Source: Caryophanales bacterium (lineage in GTDB: Bacteria; Bacillota_I; Bacilli_A; RFN20; CAG-826). Taken from it: a stretch of DNA of 9,318 bases. Shown one piece after another: positions 7,039-9,318 of the stretch; the first letter of the stretch is position 1; each line of letters begins with the position of its first letter. Below the pieces are notes generated by a model. It made no database searches. It worked only from the letters and a program-made list of their open reading frames with translations, and was not told where the DNA came from. A program made the position numbers and the translations under genes. The stretch covers positions 1 to 9,318 of the forward strand of contig JAEEHE010000004.1 in NCBI GenBank assembly GCA_016280685.1, written 5' to 3'.

Positions 7039-7956
7039 ATAGTTTTTAATGCCTTGTTCAACGATATCCCAATATCGATTTATATCAATATCAACTGCCA
7101 CTTGCGCATTATGCGGCGCGTGAAGATAATCAAAAATATCACAATTTGTGCGTCCATAACTCGGCCCATGAGAGATATCGATAACGACATTCATAGATTG
7201 ATATTTTATGAGCTTGTCATCTATTAAGGATGCGATGGTTGCAGGATCATGTAATGGGCCATTCATCTTAAAAACTCTTCTTTGATTTTCATTAAACGCA
7301 ATCATTAAATCAACGAACATTTTGCTCGCTTTGTTGTTAATCTTTCTCATCCTTTTAATGACATCTTCTGTTACTAAAACTTTTCTTGTGACATTAAGAC
7401 CTATCATTTTCACAGGGATGCCAGAAGTGAACACTACATGCGCGGCTTCTGGGTCACACATGATATTGAATTCCGCAGCAGGAGAAGTATTGCCATTATC
7501 GATTGAACCACCCATCAAGATTATCTCTTTGGTTTCTTTATAGAGCCTCGGTTCTAGTTTTAACGCCATCGCGACATTGGTTAATGGTCCGGTCGCGACA
7601 ATAGTGGTGTCTTTATTGTTTAAAACAGAATCGATAATTAATTTCACACCATGACGGGAATCGAAGTCCTTTTCGTATTTTGGAAAAGCAAAACCATCGA
7701 GTCCTGTTTCTCCATGGACTTGGGAACAAATAATCCTCTCTCTGACCATCGGATCTTTGCATCCAATAGCAATAGGGATATTTATATCTAAATATCTAGC
7801 GACATTTAAAGCATTTTGTGCAGTCTTTTCAATTGTTTGATTACCTGCCACTACAGAGATGCCTAAAAGATTGATATTGGGGTTTGAGCCCGCTAATAAA
7901 ATAGCAATCGCATCATCGTGACCAGGATCGCAATCTAAAATAATATTTCTTTTCAT
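7033..7956 (-). CDS. Nucleoside hydrolase (ribonucleoside hydrolase, IunH/Rih family)
   Basis: This 307-residue cytoplasmic enzyme has the usual family length. It should hydrolyse the N-glycosidic bond of ribonucleosides to give ribose and a free base for salvage. The calcium/ribose site is intact: LDCDPGHDDA with D8, D10, D14 and D15. Other conserved blocks are VHGETGLDG with H81 (80-88), ATGPLTNVA (121-129), LMGGSIDNGNTSPAAEFN with N164 (147-164), and GPLHDPAT with H236 and D237 (233-240). His81 together with His236 matches the group that includes E. coli RihA/RihB and the inosine-uridine hydrolases. Whether pyrimidines, purines or both are used cannot be decided here. The start codon overlaps the stop of the upstream membrane protein by one base (TAATG), so the two are co-translated. 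Only a weak purine-rich Shine-Dalgarno (AAAGAAG) is visible. Confidence 0.93.
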   Translation of the reverse strand: MKRNIILDCDPGHDDAIAILLAGSNPNINLLGISVVAGNQTIEKTAQNALNVARYLDINIPIAIGCKDPMVRERIICSQVHGETGLDGFAFPKYEKDFDSRHGVKLIIDSVLNNKDTTIVATGPLTNVAMALKLEPRLYKETKEIILMGGSIDNGNTSPAAEFNIMCDPEAAHVVFTSGIPVKMIGLNVTRKVLVTEDVIKRMRKINNKASKMFVDLMIAFNENQRRVFKMNGPLHDPATIASLIDDKLIKYQSMNVVIDISHGPSYGRTNCDIFDYLHAPHNAQVAVDIDINRYWDIVEQGIKNYK

Positions 7957-8489
7957 TATTCTTCTTTCTCTTTTTTTGAATCTCTCGCCATTTCTAGGAT
8001 AAGAAGAATGGCATATAGGAAGAAACTAGCACCCATAAAGATGAGGTGGCCATTAAGGCCATGGGCCAGTTTAATAGTTAAAATTACTGCAAATGTTAAT
8101 GTACCTAAATCGATAGCGACTTCGCCAAAAGCTAATTTATCTTTTCTCGCAGCCCATAAGTCGATATAGAGTTCCATTAAGCCTAAACCGATTTCCATAA
8201 CGCCCCACGCTAAACAAAGAGCGTTTAAATCTAGTTTTTCCGTAAAGAAGAAGGCTGATAAGATGACCATTGATAATCCACCGACGGCCATTAAATTATG
8301 AGAGGATTTAAAACCTCTTCTTAAAAGGTAAAAGCCAATTTTGGCAATTCCTCCGACCAAGAGGATGATGGCTAAAATGAAGGGAGTCATTTCGGATACG
8401 GCAAATTTTAAGACTAGTGTATTGATGCCCGCACCCACAAATAGCGCTATCGCTATCACATCTAATACGAAATGCAATTTATTTTTCAT
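7956..8489 (-). CDS. Six-TM membrane protein, HdeD/DUF308-like
   Basis: This 177-residue hydrophobic protein has about six membrane helices (roughly 7-27, 33-55, 65-82, 88-112, 119-140 and 147-166). A highly charged tail, DSKKEKEE, is probably cytoplasmic. Repeated helix-pair units such as LVGGIAKIGFYLLRRG (44-59) and AWGVMEIGLGLMELYIDLWAA (94-114) resemble the HdeD/DUF308 family, in which units of this kind recur; the cellular role of most members is unknown. It is first in a two-gene unit with the nucleoside hydrolase. A transport role for nucleosides or bases would be tempting but nothing in the sequence shows it. The ATG at 8487-8489 is chosen because no other start codon lies upstream in frame near the AAGGAG site, although that site is 19 nt away. 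Confidence 0.72.
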   Translation of the reverse strand: MKNKLHFVLDVIAIALFVGAGINTLVLKFAVSEMTPFILAIILLVGGIAKIGFYLLRRGFKSSHNLMAVGGLSMVILSAFFFTEKLDLNALCLAWGVMEIGLGLMELYIDLWAARKDKLAFGEVAIDLGTLTFAVILTIKLAHGLNGHLIFMGASFFLYAILLILEMARDSKKEKEE

Positions 8490-8506
8490 AATTTTAGAGT
8501 AGTCAA

Positions 8507-8514
8507 ATCTCCTT
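8507..8514 (-). promoter_or_regulatory. Strong Shine-Dalgarno at unusual distance from the HdeD-like start
   Basis: On the - strand AAGGAGAT lies upstream of the HdeD-like gene, but its AAGGAG core is 19 nt from ATG 8489, far beyond the usual 5-9 nt. The only start-like codon nearby is TTG (8506-8504). It would open a six-codon frame (TTG ACT ACT CTA AAA TTA) ending in a TGA that overlaps the real ATG. Whether this has a role is unclear. Confidence 0.4.
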
Positions 8515-8522
8515 AATTTCTC

Positions 8523-8534
8523 AATATAAATATA
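8523..8534 (-). promoter_or_regulatory. Possible -10 elements for the HdeD-like / nucleoside hydrolase unit
   Basis: On the - strand two TATATT hexamers occur at 8534-8529 and 8528-8523, upstream of the AAGGAG site and the HdeD-like start. The best -35 at 17 bp from the first is TAGCAA, which is poor. The region is very AT-rich, so chance matches are likely. Confidence 0.3.
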
Positions 8535-8552
8535 TTTATTTGTGATTATTTT

Positions 8553-8561
8553 TGCTATAAA
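8553..8561 (+). promoter_or_regulatory. Extended -10 promoter element directly before the DUF3810 gene
   Basis: TGCTATAAA fits an extended -10 box (TGn plus a TATAAT-like hexamer at 8556-8561). No good -35 lies 16-18 bp upstream, as is common for extended -10 promoters. Start of transcription would fall at about 8568-8570, at or next to the ATG at 8570. The 80-bp divergent region 8490-8569 that holds this box is otherwise AT-rich without further recognisable sites. Confidence 0.45.
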
Positions 8562-8569
8562 CTTATCTC

Positions 8570-9318
8570 ATGGCGAAATTCTTTAAGAATCATATACCGT
8601 TCTTCATTATGTTAACGGTTTTATTAATTCAAATCGCTTTTCTTATTGCCTGTATTATTGTTCAACAATATCCAGAAGCTGCAGAATTTGTGACAAGAAC
8701 TTTTGTTCGCGGTTATGTTGATGGTGTGGGAAGAGTCAATTCTTCTCTCGGATTTAGTATTACTGAATTCAGTTTCTTTATAGTTATTATTTCTTCAATC
8801 ATCTTCTTAGCCTGGGGCTTTTGTTTATTAAGACTAAAGAATGTATGGGGATTTATCCATAGAGTATTAATGATTGTTTTAATCATTATGGGTGGTGTAT
8901 GCATGTATAACTACACCGCTGGAATGGAATATCATCGTCAAGCTCTTCCTATAGAAGGTTATGTGGGAGAAATCAAAGAAGAAGAATTCAAAGACATCGC
9001 GACATATTTTGTGGAAGACTATAACAAATGTGCGAACGAATTAGATTTTGATGAAAAAGGCGAAATCGTTCTCCCTTATAGCAAAGAACATTTAGTGGAA
9101 GCCATTCGTCTCGAATTTGATAAATTAAGCGATAAATATTTCCATGGTTTTGTTCCTAAAGCCAAACCAGTAACCACTTCTGGCTTATTAACCAGCGTCG
9201 GAATAGTGGGGATGTATTTCAGTGTTTTAGGCGAACCTAACTATAGTACTTACGCGACAAATGCTGAATTGCCTTTTTATATCGCACATGAGACCGCACA
9301 TGGTGTAGGTGCTATGCG
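8570..9318 (+). CDS. DUF3810 family membrane metalloprotease-like protein (3' truncated by window)
   Basis: The frame is open from ATG 8570 to the window end (249 codons plus 2 nt). An in-frame TAA at 8558-8560 excludes a longer N-terminus. The product has three membrane helices (about 10-32, 66-87 and 94-114), followed by an extracytoplasmic or cytoplasmic domain. Features typical of DUF3810 are present in order: MYNYTAGMEYHRQALPIEGY (112-131), a region beginning VTTSGLLTSVGIVGMYFSVL (201-220), then GEPNY (221-225), and LPFYIAHETAHGVGAM (234-249). The last includes the zinc motif HETAH at 240-244 (bases 9287-9301). A third zinc ligand and the C-terminus lie beyond the window. The family is predicted to be a membrane-bound zinc peptidase; its substrates are not established. 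No Shine-Dalgarno precedes the ATG. It is transcribed divergently from the HdeD-like gene. Confidence 0.82.
   Translation, partial: MAKFFKNHIPFFIMLTVLLIQIAFLIACIIVQQYPEAAEFVTRTFVRGYVDGVGRVNSSLGFSITEFSFFIVIISSIIFLAWGFCLLRLKNVWGFIHRVLMIVLIIMGGVCMYNYTAGMEYHRQALPIEGYVGEIKEEEFKDIATYFVEDYNKCANELDFDEKGEIVLPYSKEHLVEAIRLEFDKLSDKYFHGFVPKAKPVTTSGLLTSVGIVGMYFSVLGEPNYSTYATNAELPFYIAHETAHGVGAM

Noticed and set aside
7015..7543. Two short + strand frames (7015-7227 and 7322-7543) opposite the nucleoside hydrolase
   Set aside because: Both are antisense shadows of a strongly conserved enzyme gene; the first also begins inside the terminator hairpin.
8713..8904. 63-codon frame on the - strand inside the DUF3810 gene
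   Set aside because: The + strand frame has a clear family match and membrane helices, so the opposite frame is a shadow.

Overview
The window comes from an AT-rich bacterium with strong AGGAGG-type ribosome binding sites and tightly packed genes. Every Trp codon in the genes is TGG, stops are mostly TAA, and the one TGA (763-765) acts as a stop, so the standard genetic code is used. That argues against Mycoplasma/Spiroplasma-type recoding. The protein families (msm-type GH36 and GH13 sugar hydrolases, a CASTOR-like channel, a DUF3810-type metalloprotease) suggest a Firmicutes/Bacilli-type host, perhaps an uncultured gut lineage of the Erysipelotrichales/RF39 kind. This placement is an inference.

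Left part (1-6989, + strand): six genes run head to tail with overlaps or gaps of at most 19 nt and no internal terminator. They are the C-terminal part of a GH36 alpha-galactosidase, a GH13 oligo-1,6-glucosidase-type enzyme, serine hydroxymethyltransferase (glyA), a two-TM ion-channel-like protein with paired RCK domains, a flavin-reductase-like protein with an unusual C-terminal tail, and a small membrane protein. A hairpin with a T-rich tail (7009-7038) ends the run. The two hydrolases fit intracellular breakdown of raffinose-family and isomalto-oligosaccharides. glyA, the channel and the flavoprotein have no obvious link to that pathway and may simply share the transcript.

Middle (7033-8489, - strand): a two-gene unit encodes a six-TM HdeD/DUF308-like membrane protein, followed with a 1-nt TAATG overlap by a nucleoside hydrolase with an intact DxDPGxDD metal/ribose site. 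It converges on the terminator.

Right edge (8490-9318): an 80-bp divergent intergenic region separates the - strand unit from a + strand gene that runs off the window. That gene encodes a three-TM protein with a HExxH zinc motif, recognisable as DUF3810. It has no Shine-Dalgarno sequence, and an extended -10 box sits just before its ATG, so its mRNA may be leaderless.

There are no tRNA or rRNA genes, CRISPR arrays, insertion sequences or phage genes, and no gene-free stretch longer than 80 bp. Most of the window looks like ordinary chromosomal content. The most unusual parts are the channel-like protein (atypical filter, degenerate nucleotide-binding loop, Gly/Val-rich insertion), the two-part flavoprotein and the possibly leaderless protease gene. 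I found no convincing new multi-gene system.
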